Assembly (NCBI RefSeq): GCF_000337195.1
Contig: NZ_AOID01000029.1
Location: 1 to 64,000, forward strand
Direction: 5' to 3'
DNA from: Natrinema versiforme JCM 10478
Lineage (GTDB): Archaea > Halobacteriota > Halobacteria > Halobacteriales > Natrialbaceae
Length of the DNA: 64,000 nucleotides
Shown here piece after piece: positions 18,536 to 26,059 of this stretch. The position numbers were made by a program, and so were the translations under genes. The first letter of the stretch is position 1. Every line of letters begins with the position of its first letter. The notes below the pieces were generated by a model. It searched no databases and was not told the origin of the DNA. It saw nothing but the letters and a program-made list of their open reading frames with translations.

Positions 18536-18637
18536 TCCGTCCGACTCGCCGGCGTTGGCGAGACAGGGATACCGTCGCCGCGAAGGGTCGAGAACCGCGA
18601 GCGAACGTCGTGAGCGAGCGGGCCGAGGAACCCTCGA

Positions 18638-18726
18638 AGCCGCGCCGGGGCGCGGCTGAGGGGGTGACGCGGGCTTTTCATCGAAGTTTTGCCGAGGGCG
18701 CGCCTCCGGCGCGCCCGCAGCGCAAA
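18638..18726. repeat. two consecutive strong palindromes (REP-like)
   Basis: The first palindrome pairs AGCCGCGCC with GGCGCGGCT (18638-18657). The second pairs GGGCGCGCC with GGCGCGCCC around a TCC loop (18696-18716) and is extended outward by TTTTGC and GCAAAA, giving a near-symmetric unit at about 18687-18726. Such units look like dispersed intergenic repeats of haloarchaeal genomes or a terminator for the ferritin-like gene. Which one cannot be settled from one copy. Confidence 0.55.
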
Positions 18727-18772
18727 AGTTCGGAGGCGAACGTTTTTCTCATCCCGGTTCGACCCACCCGGT

Positions 18773-19063
18773 ATGAGCGATTTCGACCTCGACCTTCGAA
18801 CCGTCGAGGAGCACATCGACGACGAACTCGAGATCGAGGGCAGTATCGTCCTCGGCGTTCTCGACGGGGAGACAGCGGCCGACGAGTGGCTCGAGGCGAT
18901 CTCGAAGGGGAACGTCCTGGTTTTGAACGTCGACGGCGACGTCAACGATCTGGCCGCCGGATTCGCACGAGATGTCAAGGAGGCGGGCGGGAACCTCGTC
19001 CACTTCCGGGGCTTTCTGCTCGTGACGCCGCCGGGCGTGGACGTGAGCACCGAGCGGCTCTGA
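18773..19063 (+). CDS. DUF5779-like conserved haloarchaeal protein
   Basis: This 96-residue acidic soluble protein begins MSDFDLDLRTVEEHIDDELE and contains GSIVLGVLDGETAADEWLEAI and GGNLVHFRGFLLVTPPGVD. I recognise it as the type annotated DUF5779 in halophilic archaea; its function is unknown. The alternating hydrophobic strands suggest a small alpha/beta fold. It follows the palindromic repeats after about 47 nt. The ATG at 18773 gives the normal length, and the open frame upstream crosses the repeats and is not credible. Confidence 0.7.
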   Translation: MSDFDLDLRTVEEHIDDELEIEGSIVLGVLDGETAADEWLEAISKGNVLVLNVDGDVNDLAAGFARDVKEAGGNLVHFRGFLLVTPPGVDVSTERL

Positions 19064-19124
19064 GCGTCTTGGAGGCCGGCGACGAACCGGCCTGATTCAT
19101 TTCTGCTGGCGTCGGAGAAGGTGG

Positions 19125-19811
19125 TCACTGCGATGTGAACGTCAGAACGTGGTCGTCCGGATCGCGGACGACGATTTGCTCCTCGGTCTCCCGCTCGAGC
19201 GAGCCGATCCGGTCTCGGACCGCCGCGAGCGCCGCGCTCGGATCGTCCGTCTCGAACCCGAGATCGACGTGGACGCCGCCGCGGGCGTCGGCGATGCCGA
19301 GGTGGGGTTCCCAGAGCTCCAACGCCATCGGCCCGTGCAGTCGCACGCGCTTGCGGTTCTCGCCCGTATCGACGGTCTCGAAACCTAAGTCCTCGTAGAA
19401 CTCCCGTGCGCGCTCGAGGCTCTCGACCTCGAGGACGACCTCGAAGATCCCGTCGATTCCGGGGCCGGCCACGTCCTGCTGGCCGAGTTCGACGCAGTTG
19501 CCGTCGGGATCGTACAGATACAGCGACCGCGCGGGGCCGAACTGTGCCTCCTCGAGATCGTACTCGTCGTCCAGACGGTCCCACGAATCGTCGTACTCGG
19601 TCTCGGGAATCGAGAACGCGAAGTGGGTGTGCAGGCCGCCCCGCGGGAGGTCGTCAGGCCGGCGGAGAACGAAATCGGTCTCGCCGGCCGCGAAGACGAC
19701 CTCGCGCGGGCCGCGCTCGCAGACGGACAGTCCCAGTTCTCCCTCGTAGAACGCTGCCGCCGGCTCGAGGTACTTGGCCTCGAGCGCCAGCCAGGACAGC
19801 CCCGTGAACAT
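19125..19811 (-). CDS. VOC-superfamily protein with two glyoxalase-like domains
   Basis: This 228-residue protein contains two VOC (vicinal oxygen chelate) modules, about residues 3-115 and 121-225. Each begins with a strand such as LSWLALEAKYLEPAAAFYEGELGL and FEVVLEVESLERAREFYEDLGF. Metal-ligand candidates are HTHFAF and CVEL in the first module and HVDLGFE in the second. Conserved DPDGN and DPDDH turns precede the last strands. Members include extradiol dioxygenases, glyoxalase I and fosfomycin/bleomycin resistance proteins, and the substrate here is unknown. It is a single gene facing DUF5779. Confidence 0.82.
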   Translation of the reverse strand: MFTGLSWLALEAKYLEPAAAFYEGELGLSVCERGPREVVFAAGETDFVLRRPDDLPRGGLHTHFAFSIPETEYDDSWDRLDDEYDLEEAQFGPARSLYLYDPDGNCVELGQQDVAGPGIDGIFEVVLEVESLERAREFYEDLGFETVDTGENRKRVRLHGPMALELWEPHLGIADARGGVHVDLGFETDDPSAALAAVRDRIGSLERETEEQIVVRDPDDHVLTFTSQ

Positions 19812-19937
19812 GGGTCGTGGTACTCGCGACTGGGATAAAGTACCGTCGGCGCTACCGGACGATTCGACGGGTGGACGAACATTCGACTGATGGACGCGAA
19901 ACGATAGTTACGGCCGTGGACTACCTGCAGCCGCGCC

Positions 19938-20240
19938 ATGAGACTCCCACTTCCGACGAACAGACTCGTCGCGTTCACGCTCGCCGGCGCGGTGCTGACC
20001 GGCGTCGTCGCGCTCGCGCTGGCCGCCCCCGGGCTCGGATTCGGCCTCGATTCGCCAGCCGACGACGAGAGCCCGACGGTCGCGAGCGATGCACCGACGC
20101 CGAACGAGGACTTCACCCCGGCGGTCGGGACGCAAGGCGGTGAACACGAGGATGATGAGGACGACGAACACGAAGAATATGAGGAATACGAGGAACACGA
20201 GGATGAGGAGTACGAAGAACACGAAGAGGAGGGAGACTAG
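19938..20240 (+). CDS. exported small protein with an extremely acidic His/Tyr/Glu tail
   Basis: This 100-residue protein has an N-terminal hydrophobic segment (residues about 8-35) that would act as a signal or anchor, a short Ser/Thr/Pro linker, and a tail from residue 69 made almost only of Glu, Asp, His and Tyr in units such as EHEDDEDDE and EEYEEYEEH. The tail is encoded by imperfect short tandem repeats. Many carboxylates and several histidines suggest binding of divalent metal ions outside the membrane. The gene ends 2 nt before apbE, so it is the head of the redox operon. I know no named family. Confidence 0.72.
   Translation: MRLPLPTNRLVAFTLAGAVLTGVVALALAAPGLGFGLDSPADDESPTVASDAPTPNEDFTPAVGTQGGEHEDDEDDEHEEYEEYEEHEDEEYEEHEEEGD
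20142..20236 (+). repeat. GAA/GAC/CAC-rich low-complexity tandem repeat within a coding region
   Basis: Purine-rich imperfect repeats built from GAACACGAGGA and GAATATGAGGA-like units encode the acidic tail of the exported protein. Such tracts are prone to expansion and contraction, so tail length may vary between strains. Confidence 0.6.
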
Positions 20241-20242
20241 CG

Positions 20243-21112
20243 ATGAGCTTAGGAGACACCCTCGCTGCCGCCCGCACGCGGCTCGGGGACGCCCGACTCG
20301 AGTTCGCGTGCTGTGACACCGAGTTTACGGTTCGGGTGACGGGGTTCCGGGCCGACATCGCGGCCGAGCGCGCCCGGGAAACCGCGCTGTCGCTCGCGGC
20401 CGACCTCGACGCGTTCGATCCGGAGAGTGTGGTCGCGCGTCTCAACCGGACCGGGCGTGTCGAGAACGAGCACGTCGCCCGGCTGGTTCGACGGGGCCTC
20501 GAGTACGGCGAGCGCACCGACGGCGTCTTCGACGTTCGGCAGGGAGCGGTCGAACACGAGCTGAAGGCGTACCTCCGCGGCGACCGGGAGGCGGTCTCGG
20601 CGACCTTCGAGACGGGATCGGTGCGCGTCGACGGCGATCGGGTCGTCACCGAGACGGCCCTCGACTTGAACGGGCTCGCGAAGGGCTACATCGTCGACCG
20701 CGCGACCGCCGCGGTGTCGGGACCGGGCCGGCGCGGTTTCGTCAGCGGCGGTGGCGACATGTCGCCGCCGACCGGCCCGATCGCCGTCGAGAGCCCCTAC
20801 GGGGATTCGCGTCCGCTCACGGTCCTCGAGACCGACTGGAACGTCGCCACCTCCGGGGGTTACCGTCGGGAGCGCGACGGCATCGACCACGTCTACGATC
20901 CGACGAGCGAGCGACTGGGCGCGCGCCACGAATCGGTTACCGTCGTCGCGAAACGCGACTGCACGGAGGCCGACGCGCTCGCAACGGCGCTCGCCGCACT
21001 GCCGCTGGCGGACGCGCTCGAGCGCGCGACGGCGTGGCCGGCCCTCGAGGCGTTCGTGGTTCACGACGGCGTTTTCCGGACGACGGAGGGGTTCGATGCC
21101 CACGTCGCGTAG
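20243..21112 (+). CDS. apbE: FAD:protein FMN transferase (ApbE family)
   Basis: The 289-residue protein matches ApbE, which attaches FMN covalently to a Thr/Ser of electron-transfer proteins. Motifs are DLNGLAKGYIVDRA (LGGIAKGYxxD type), SGGGDM, TSGGYRR followed by HVYDPTSERLG (the usual SGDYER...HIIDP), and TEADALATALAALPL. No signal peptide or lipobox is present, unlike many bacterial ApbE proteins, suggesting that it acts in the cytoplasm or is exported in another way. The adjacent membrane haem protein suggests a shared electron-transfer role. No FMN_bind target domain is encoded next to it. Confidence 0.85.
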   Translation: MSLGDTLAAARTRLGDARLEFACCDTEFTVRVTGFRADIAAERARETALSLAADLDAFDPESVVARLNRTGRVENEHVARLVRRGLEYGERTDGVFDVRQGAVEHELKAYLRGDREAVSATFETGSVRVDGDRVVTETALDLNGLAKGYIVDRATAAVSGPGRRGFVSGGGDMSPPTGPIAVESPYGDSRPLTVLETDWNVATSGGYRRERDGIDHVYDPTSERLGARHESVTVVAKRDCTEADALATALAALPLADALERATAWPALEAFVVHDGVFRTTEGFDAHVA

Positions 21113-21383
21113 CGGGACGATCACCGTCGTCGCGGTCGTGGTACTCGTGGCTACGGCTCCGGTGCTATGGGGGATCGCCGACGTTCGCGAGGCGCAGGCG
21201 GTCGACCGCAAGCAGTCGGAGCTCGCCGATTCGACGGTCCCGACGAGACAGGCACCGAACGATTACGACGGCGACGGGATTCGGGACACCCCGGATCAGT
21301 GCCCGACGCGGCCGGAGACCACGAACGGCTTTCGGGACGGCGACGGGTGTCCAGACGTCGTCGAAACGACGGGGGCCTCGTGA
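21096..21383 (+). CDS. anchored protein with thrombospondin type-3-like calcium loops
   Basis: This 95-residue protein starts inside the end of apbE (17-nt overlap) with an N-terminal hydrophobic helix (about residues 8-28). The C-terminal half carries NDYDGDGIRDTPDQCP and GFRDGDGCPD, the DxDxDGxxDxxDxCP pattern of thrombospondin type-3 repeats, which bind calcium. It would sit on the outer face of the membrane. It shares a TGATG junction with the next gene, so the four genes form one translational unit. Confidence 0.75.
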   Translation: MPTSRSGTITVVAVVVLVATAPVLWGIADVREAQAVDRKQSELADSTVPTRQAPNDYDGDGIRDTPDQCPTRPETTNGFRDGDGCPDVVETTGAS

Positions 21384-21928
21384 TGGAGGCCGTCTGGTAT
21401 CTCGACCGTGGTGCGGCGCTCGTCGCCTATCCCGCGCTGTATCTCGCGGTCCTGACGGGGATCCTCCACACTGCCCGGTCGTTCGGCCCGCTCTACCGAC
21501 TTGCCCGCAAAATCCACATCGAGGTGTCGGTGTTCGCGATGGTCGTGACGCTCGTTCACGGCGTCCTCGGGGTTCTCGACACGTGGTTCATCGTCTCCGG
21601 ATCGGTGCCCCAGCCCGCGTACTCGACGACCCATCTGCTCGCCGGCGTCGTGGTCGGAGTCGGCGCGCTTCAGTTGCTCATCGTCGCGGTACTCGGCTTT
21701 CTCGACGCACAGCGGTTCGACCGAGAGTGGGGCCCTCGAGCCGTCCACGCGTTCGCCTACGGCGGCTTCGCGTTCGCGACGGTCCACGCCGCCGCCATCG
21801 GAACCGACGTCGCGGGGCTGATCTGCCCGGTCTTCGGCCCGGCGATCGCGTTCCTCGCCGTCGTCCTGCTGGTGCGCCTGCTGGGTGCCGGCGGACGGTC
21901 GTCGACGCCCGCACCGACGGATCAGTAG
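21383..21928 (+). CDS. ferric-reductase-like transmembrane haem b protein
   Basis: This 181-residue protein has about five transmembrane helices. Histidines at 45 and 59 in one helix and at 122 and 135 in another are separated by 13 and 12 residues, the bis-haem ligand spacing of the ferric reductase/NADPH oxidase membrane domain. There is no flavin or NADPH domain, so electrons must come from partners. The preceding ApbE and calcium-loop genes suggest an extracytosolic electron-transfer module. Its end overlaps the convergent regulator gene by 7 nt. Confidence 0.75.
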   Translation: MEAVWYLDRGAALVAYPALYLAVLTGILHTARSFGPLYRLARKIHIEVSVFAMVVTLVHGVLGVLDTWFIVSGSVPQPAYSTTHLLAGVVVGVGALQLLIVAVLGFLDAQRFDREWGPRAVHAFAYGGFAFATVHAAAIGTDVAGLICPVFGPAIAFLAVVLLVRLLGAGGRSSTPAPTDQ

Positions 21929-22461
21929 CTATCCCAGAGGTCGAACAGCCGGTCGACGACGCGGTCCGTGAAGGTCCGTCGGTGGACGGTGTAGAGATAC
22001 TGGACGCGCTCCGGATCACGCAACTCGTATTCGACGCTCCGGCCCCGTCGCTCCTTGGTCACGAGATCCGCGTCGGCCAGTTTCGAGAGGTGCCATGACA
22101 CCGTCGACGGCGATCGATCGAGGCGCTCGCTCAGGTCCGCGGTCGACAGCGCCCCGTCGACGGCGAGGTGGGCGACGATCCGACGGGCGTATTCGCGTCG
22201 CAGCGCGTTCATGACGGCACGATCGACCTCGTCGAACTCCTCCGCGGGGTAGTACCGAGTGTACGTTCCGTCGTCCGACTCCTCGAGTAAGCCGTGGTCG
22301 TCCAGCCAGCGAAGGTGGTACTGCAGCGTCCCCTGGGCGTACTCGAGGGCCTCGAGGAGGGCCCGAAAGTGGATCCCGGGATTGTCGCGGACGTGCTGGT
22401 AGATCGTTCGCCGCGATCGGAGTTCCAGTTCCGGCTCCGAGTCGGGACCAGCATCCACCAT
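21922..22461 (-). CDS. tandem winged-helix transcriptional regulator
   Basis: This 179-residue protein contains two winged-helix domains. The first (about residues 14-70) includes IYQHVRDNPGIHFRALLEALEYAQGTLQYHLRWL; the second (about 95-150) includes LSTADLSERLDRSPSTVSWHLSKLADADLVTKER, a clear ArsR/MarR-type recognition helix. Two-domain regulators of this layout are common in haloarchaea. The ATG at 22461 was chosen over an upstream arginine-rich extension. It follows a small membrane-protein gene after 2 nt, so the two are probably co-expressed. Confidence 0.83.
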   Translation of the reverse strand: MVDAGPDSEPELELRSRRTIYQHVRDNPGIHFRALLEALEYAQGTLQYHLRWLDDHGLLEESDDGTYTRYYPAEEFDEVDRAVMNALRREYARRIVAHLAVDGALSTADLSERLDRSPSTVSWHLSKLADADLVTKERRGRSVEYELRDPERVQYLYTVHRRTFTDRVVDRLFDLWDSY

Positions 22462-22463
22462 GG

Positions 22464-22793
22464 TCAGTCTCGGGTCAACGCGATGAAGAACGCGAGCAGT
22501 CCGACGAGAATGAGCGCCGCCGCGCCGTGTTCGACCAACTCGACGGTCCGAACGGAGAGATACGGCAGGAGGTAGTACTCGAGGAAGACGACGAACCCGT
22601 AGATCGCGAACATGAGGTAGCCGACGGCGACGACGGCCATGCGCCGGTCGCGTTCGCGTCGCCACGCCAGCCCGCTGAGCGTCGCCAGCGCCGCGCCGAG
22701 AACGAAGATACCGAAACTGATCGTCTGCTCGAGTTGCTGGGCGAGCGTCAGCGTCACGGCCGCCGGGACGAGTTCTGCAACGAGTGCTGCCAT
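22464..22793 (-). CDS. small integral membrane protein, partner of the winged-helix regulator
   Basis: This 109-residue protein has three to four hydrophobic helices, starting MAALVAELVPAAVTLTLAQ and including ISFGIFVLGAALATLSGLAW and VAVGYLMFAIYGFVVFLEYYLL. It resembles unannotated haloarchaeal membrane proteins found next to winged-helix regulators. It may pass a membrane signal to the regulator, but this is only inference. The ATG at 22793 was preferred to a TTG ten codons upstream. Confidence 0.7.
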   Translation of the reverse strand: MAALVAELVPAAVTLTLAQQLEQTISFGIFVLGAALATLSGLAWRRERDRRMAVVAVGYLMFAIYGFVVFLEYYLLPYLSVRTVELVEHGAAALILVGLLAFFIALTRD

Positions 22794-22953
22794 TCGATAC
22801 GACTCGACCGAGGTGTCGGGCAAGAAAAAGGATTATCGTCCAACCGTCGAATCCCGTGCCCGGCGTTCAGTATCGCAGCAGGTGTCGATCGTCCCGTCGA
22901 CCGGCTCCGGTATGCGACGGGAGTTTATGGGTACTGCGTTCGTACACTGCGGC

Positions 22954-23637
22954 ATGGCTTTTCGCGCCGACGAACGAGCGACGGATGTCCGCGAGATCGA
23001 CCGCTTCGACGGCGGCGTCGGCTGGATCGCCCACCCCGACGAGCAGATGCAACGCGCCAGCCACGCCCTCGAGATCGACGGTGAGGTCTGGGTGATCGAC
23101 CCGGTCGATGCCGAGGGGATCGACGATCTCCTGGCCGAGTTCGGCAACGTGGCCGGCGTCGTCGTCGGCCTCGACCGGCACAAGCGCGACGCTGCGGCGA
23201 TCGCGGACCGCCACGATGTCCCCGTCTACCTCCCCGAGTTCTTCGAGGGCGTCACCGGCGATATCGACGCCGCGGTCGCCCGGTTCGACGACGAACTCTC
23301 CGATACTGGGCTCCGGGCCATCACGCTCATCGATAACCGCTTCTGGCAGGAGGTCGCCCTCTACAACCCGGCCGACGGGACGCTCGTCGTCCCCGAATCG
23401 GTCGGGACCGTCGATTACTTCCTGGCCGGCGACGAGGAACTCGGCGTCCACCCGGCGCTGCGGCTGAAACCGCCGCGGGCGGCGCTTCGCGGCGTCGCTC
23501 CCGAGCGTGTTCTCGTCGGGCACGGACCCGGCGTGATGGACAATGGTTCGCGCGTCCTCGAGACGGCCCTCGCCGGGTCCCGAAAGCGAGCCCCGCGGCT
23601 GTACGCGTCGACGGCGTGGGACATGCTTCCCGTGTAA
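22954..23637 (+). CDS. uncharacterised protein, possibly a degenerate metallo-beta-lactamase fold
   Basis: This 227-residue soluble protein has no family name I can assign with certainty. The order of strands and the late motif PERVLVGHGPGV resemble the C-terminal part of metallo-beta-lactamase-fold hydrolases, and DGEVWVIDPVDAEGIDDLL resembles their N-terminal strands. However, the HxHxDH zinc motif is replaced by GLDRHKRDAAAIA, so ordinary metal-dependent hydrolysis is unlikely. A TATA-like AGTTTATGG about 28 nt before the ATG at 22954 supports a leaderless start. Confidence 0.65.
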   Translation: MAFRADERATDVREIDRFDGGVGWIAHPDEQMQRASHALEIDGEVWVIDPVDAEGIDDLLAEFGNVAGVVVGLDRHKRDAAAIADRHDVPVYLPEFFEGVTGDIDAAVARFDDELSDTGLRAITLIDNRFWQEVALYNPADGTLVVPESVGTVDYFLAGDEELGVHPALRLKPPRAALRGVAPERVLVGHGPGVMDNGSRVLETALAGSRKRAPRLYASTAWDMLPV

Positions 23638-23708
23638 CGAACGACGATGGGGACCGACGCAATCCCCGCGGGGCATACATCTAACTACCCCGCACGCGAA
23701 GCAGCCCT

Positions 23709-24131
23709 GTGGTCTACGTAACCCGCGGGCTCGTCGACGTCTTGCTGGATCTCGCCAGCGACGCCGACCCCGACGACGTGACGACCGGCGTCTCGGTCAC
23801 CCCGGCGAGCGACCTCGAGGGCGCGGACGGACTCCCGCCCGAGACACCGGTCTTCACCGACTTCTTTCTCCCCGACCCCGGTAATCCCGTCAACGCCGTT
23901 TTCGGCGTCGATCTCTCGACGCCCGCCCGCCAGACGCAGGGCCGATTCGTCTCCCACCCCGTCGGCGAGCTCGAGGTGACCCGGCGGGACGATCTGGCGC
24001 AGGTGATCTTCGTCGCCGTCCCGCCGTGGGGGGTCGACGAGCAGTCGTTCGGCGCGTTCGACCGCAGCGGGACCCGCCAGCCCCTCGAGATCGTCAACGC
24101 CTCGCCGCCGGGGCAATCGCTGACGGACTGA
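23709..24131 (+). CDS. conserved haloarchaeal protein of unknown function
   Basis: This is a 140-residue acidic soluble protein starting at GTG (MVYVTRGLVDVLLDLASDADP). It contains PETPVFTDFFLPDPGNPVNAVFGVDLSTPARQ-type strands, shown here in part, and FVAVPPWGVDEQSFGAFDRSG near the end. The alternating strand pattern and Pro/Gly turns suggest a beta-rich domain. I recall similar uncharacterised proteins in other haloarchaea but no function. It lies 71 nt after the previous gene. Confidence 0.6.
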   Translation: MVYVTRGLVDVLLDLASDADPDDVTTGVSVTPASDLEGADGLPPETPVFTDFFLPDPGNPVNAVFGVDLSTPARQTQGRFVSHPVGELEVTRRDDLAQVIFVAVPPWGVDEQSFGAFDRSGTRQPLEIVNASPPGQSLTD

Positions 24132-24184
24132 GTCGCGCGCGAAACAGATGGGAGGCGATAGCCGGACGAAGAGACGGGTTCGAG

Positions 24185-24394
24185 CTACTCGAGGTAGCCG
24201 AGTCCGCGGAGCTGTTCGGTGATCTCCTCGAATTCGGCTTCGGTGAGTTCGCCTTCCTTCTGGTGTTGGATGACGATGCTGCGAAGCAGGAATCGAACGA
24301 GGTCGCTCGTGCTCTGGAAACTCGTTCCCTCGATGGTGTCTTCGACCCGGTCCGCGAGGTCCTTCGGGATCGACACCGTGGTGTACTCGGTCAT
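24185..24394 (-). CDS. ribbon-helix-helix (CopG-like) DNA-binding protein
   Basis: This 69-residue protein begins MTEYTTVSIPKDLADRVEDTI, the beta strand and first helix of a ribbon-helix-helix dimer, followed by FQSTSDLVRFLLRSIV. The C-terminal 20 residues form an acidic helix with LTEAEFEEITEQLRGLGYL. Such proteins bind operators as dimers of dimers. The gene is divergent from the DUF5789 gene with only 122 bp between starts, so it may control that neighbour and itself. The ATG at 24394 gives the standard N-terminus. Confidence 0.8.
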   Translation of the reverse strand: MTEYTTVSIPKDLADRVEDTIEGTSFQSTSDLVRFLLRSIVIQHQKEGELTEAEFEEITEQLRGLGYLE

Positions 24395-24481
24395 ATCCCA
24401 TACTCCGTCGCGGGGCCCAAAGGAGTGTCGACGGCGGCGACCCGCGGGGTCGGCCGACCGGCTGCCGCCCGTCTCCACAGC

Positions 24482-24492
24482 CATTTTTATAT
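24482..24492 (+). promoter_or_regulatory. TATA box of the DUF5789 gene
   Basis: CATTTTTATAT lies about 30 nt upstream of the ATG at 24517, consistent with a leaderless transcript. It lies between the divergent RHH and DUF5789 starts, where an RHH operator could overlap. Confidence 0.5.
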
Positions 24493-24516
24493 CTGGCTCC
24501 GTAGCGGGAGATAGAT

Positions 24517-24846
24517 ATGGGAGTCCGGCCACCATCGAGCGGAGACGACGAGGAACCCGACAGTATCGAGTTCGGCATCGCCGCCGTCGACGCTCATCTC
24601 AGAGATTCGGAGCTGTCGTTCCCGGCGACGAAAGACGATGTCAAGGCCGAGATCGGCCACGAGCGCATTCCCTACGACGTCCACGGGAACGACGTGCCCC
24701 TCGGCGAGATGCTCGCCGAAGTCCCGGCGGAGACGTTCGATTCCCGACAGGAGCTGTTGAACGCGCTCCACAAACCGTTCGAGGCGTACCGCCGGAACAA
24801 CTCGAACGGCGTCGTCGCACAGTTTCGCTCGCTGTTACCGTTCTGA
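24517..24846 (+). CDS. DUF5789 family protein
   Basis: This 109-residue soluble protein contains ELSFPATKDDVKAEIGHERIPYD and VPLGEMLAEVPAETFDSRQELLNAL, typical of the DUF5789 family of halophilic archaea, which resembles DUF2795-type small domains. The function is unknown. The N-terminal 15 residues are acidic and low-complexity. It is a single gene with its own TATA box. Confidence 0.75.
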   Translation: MGVRPPSSGDDEEPDSIEFGIAAVDAHLRDSELSFPATKDDVKAEIGHERIPYDVHGNDVPLGEMLAEVPAETFDSRQELLNALHKPFEAYRRNNSNGVVAQFRSLLPF

Positions 24847-24918
24847 AATCGGGTCGGCGTCGTCGCCCACCGCTCGTCGTTCCGGTAGGAGAGGAGCCGA
24901 GGGATTTTGCGGTGCTCG

Positions 24919-25926
24919 TTACTCGTCGCGCGAGTCTCGAGCGATCCGCTCGAGGCGGCGTCGCTGCTCGCGGTGGAGGGTCACGAGCATGTCCGAGAGG
25001 ACGCCGAACATGAGCAGTTGCACGCCGAGGAGAACGGCGGCCGCGGAGGCCAGCGCCATGATCTCGTGGCCCTGCTGGTACTGGATCCACTCCCAGAGGA
25101 CGTAGGTCGCGATGAGACCGCCCGAGAGGATGCCGGTCACGCCGAGGCTCCCGAAGTAAAACAGCGGGTTGTTGGTTTTGGCCAGCGAGTACAGCGCCAA
25201 CAGGATCGTACCGCCGTCTTTGACCGGGTGGAGGTTGGTTTCCGACTCATCGGGCCGGGCGCTGTAACTGACCGGGACGACCGTCGTCTCGACGCCGTGT
25301 TTGACACACTCGACAGCGAGTTCGGTCTCGATCGTAAAGCCGTCCGAGTCGAGCGAAAGCCGTTCGAACGAGTCGACGGTAAACGCCCGGTAGCCCGACA
25401 GGATGTCCTCGTAGTTGGCCCCGTGGACGAACCCGAACGCGCGGTTTATCATCCGGTTGCCGAAGCCGTTCAGGGCCCGCATCGCGTCGTCGTCCATGTC
25501 GGCAAAGCGGTTGCCGATCACGTGCTCGTACCCCCGTGAGAGCGGCTCGAGCATCTTGTCGGCGTCGGCCGGGTCGTAGGTCCCGTCGCCGTCGAGCATC
25601 AACACGTACGGGACGGTGATGTACTCGAGGGCTTCGCGGACGGCTTGGCCCTTCCCGTCGCCGGACTGGACCAAGACTTCGGCACCGTGCTCGCGGGCGA
25701 TCTCGCGCGTGTCGTCGCTCGAGTCGCCGTCGACGATGACGACGTTCGTGTAGCCCTGCTCGTAGAAGCCCTCGATCACGTCGGCGATCGTGGCCGCCTC
25801 GTCGAGCGTCGGGATGAGTATGCACACGTCGTCGGACGAGATGTCGTGGGCGTCCTCGGTCACGGCGACCGTCCCCGCGCCGTCCGAGAGGATACTCGAG
25901 CCCGCACGAACCGCGTCATCTTCCAT
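24919..25926 (-). CDS. aglJ: AglJ, dolichyl-phosphate hexosyltransferase of N-glycosylation
   Basis: This 335-residue GT2 enzyme resembles AglJ, which adds the first sugar to dolichol phosphate in the haloarchaeal N-glycosylation pathway. The GT-A fold begins at CILIPTLDEAATI (residues 35-47), with VIVDGDSSDDT and the metal-binding LDGDGTYDPADAD near 111-122. ILSGYRAF and TIETEL follow as in DPM1/AglJ enzymes. Two C-terminal hydrophobic segments anchor it to the membrane. It starts the agl locus together with aglM. A TATA-like TAACCTTTT about 30 nt upstream suits a leaderless start. Confidence 0.9.
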   Translation of the reverse strand: MEDDAVRAGSSILSDGAGTVAVTEDAHDISSDDVCILIPTLDEAATIADVIEGFYEQGYTNVVIVDGDSSDDTREIAREHGAEVLVQSGDGKGQAVREALEYITVPYVLMLDGDGTYDPADADKMLEPLSRGYEHVIGNRFADMDDDAMRALNGFGNRMINRAFGFVHGANYEDILSGYRAFTVDSFERLSLDSDGFTIETELAVECVKHGVETTVVPVSYSARPDESETNLHPVKDGGTILLALYSLAKTNNPLFYFGSLGVTGILSGGLIATYVLWEWIQYQQGHEIMALASAAAVLLGVQLLMFGVLSDMLVTLHREQRRRLERIARDSRDE

Positions 25927-26059
25927 CGGGCACTACTCCCCCACCGAACTGCAAAAGGTTACTGATTGACCAGTGTCGGGCTTTTACGTCGGACGCTGTC
26001 GACGCTCTGCCTCGCGTATTCGCAGTCACCACCTCGTCACGAGATCGCCACTGCCGACG

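Noticed and set aside
20243-21112. ApbE target motif search in the flanking proteins (D-x-S-G-A-T type)
   Set aside because: No flavinylation motif was found in the acidic, calcium-loop or haem proteins, so I did not call any of them a flavinylated substrate.
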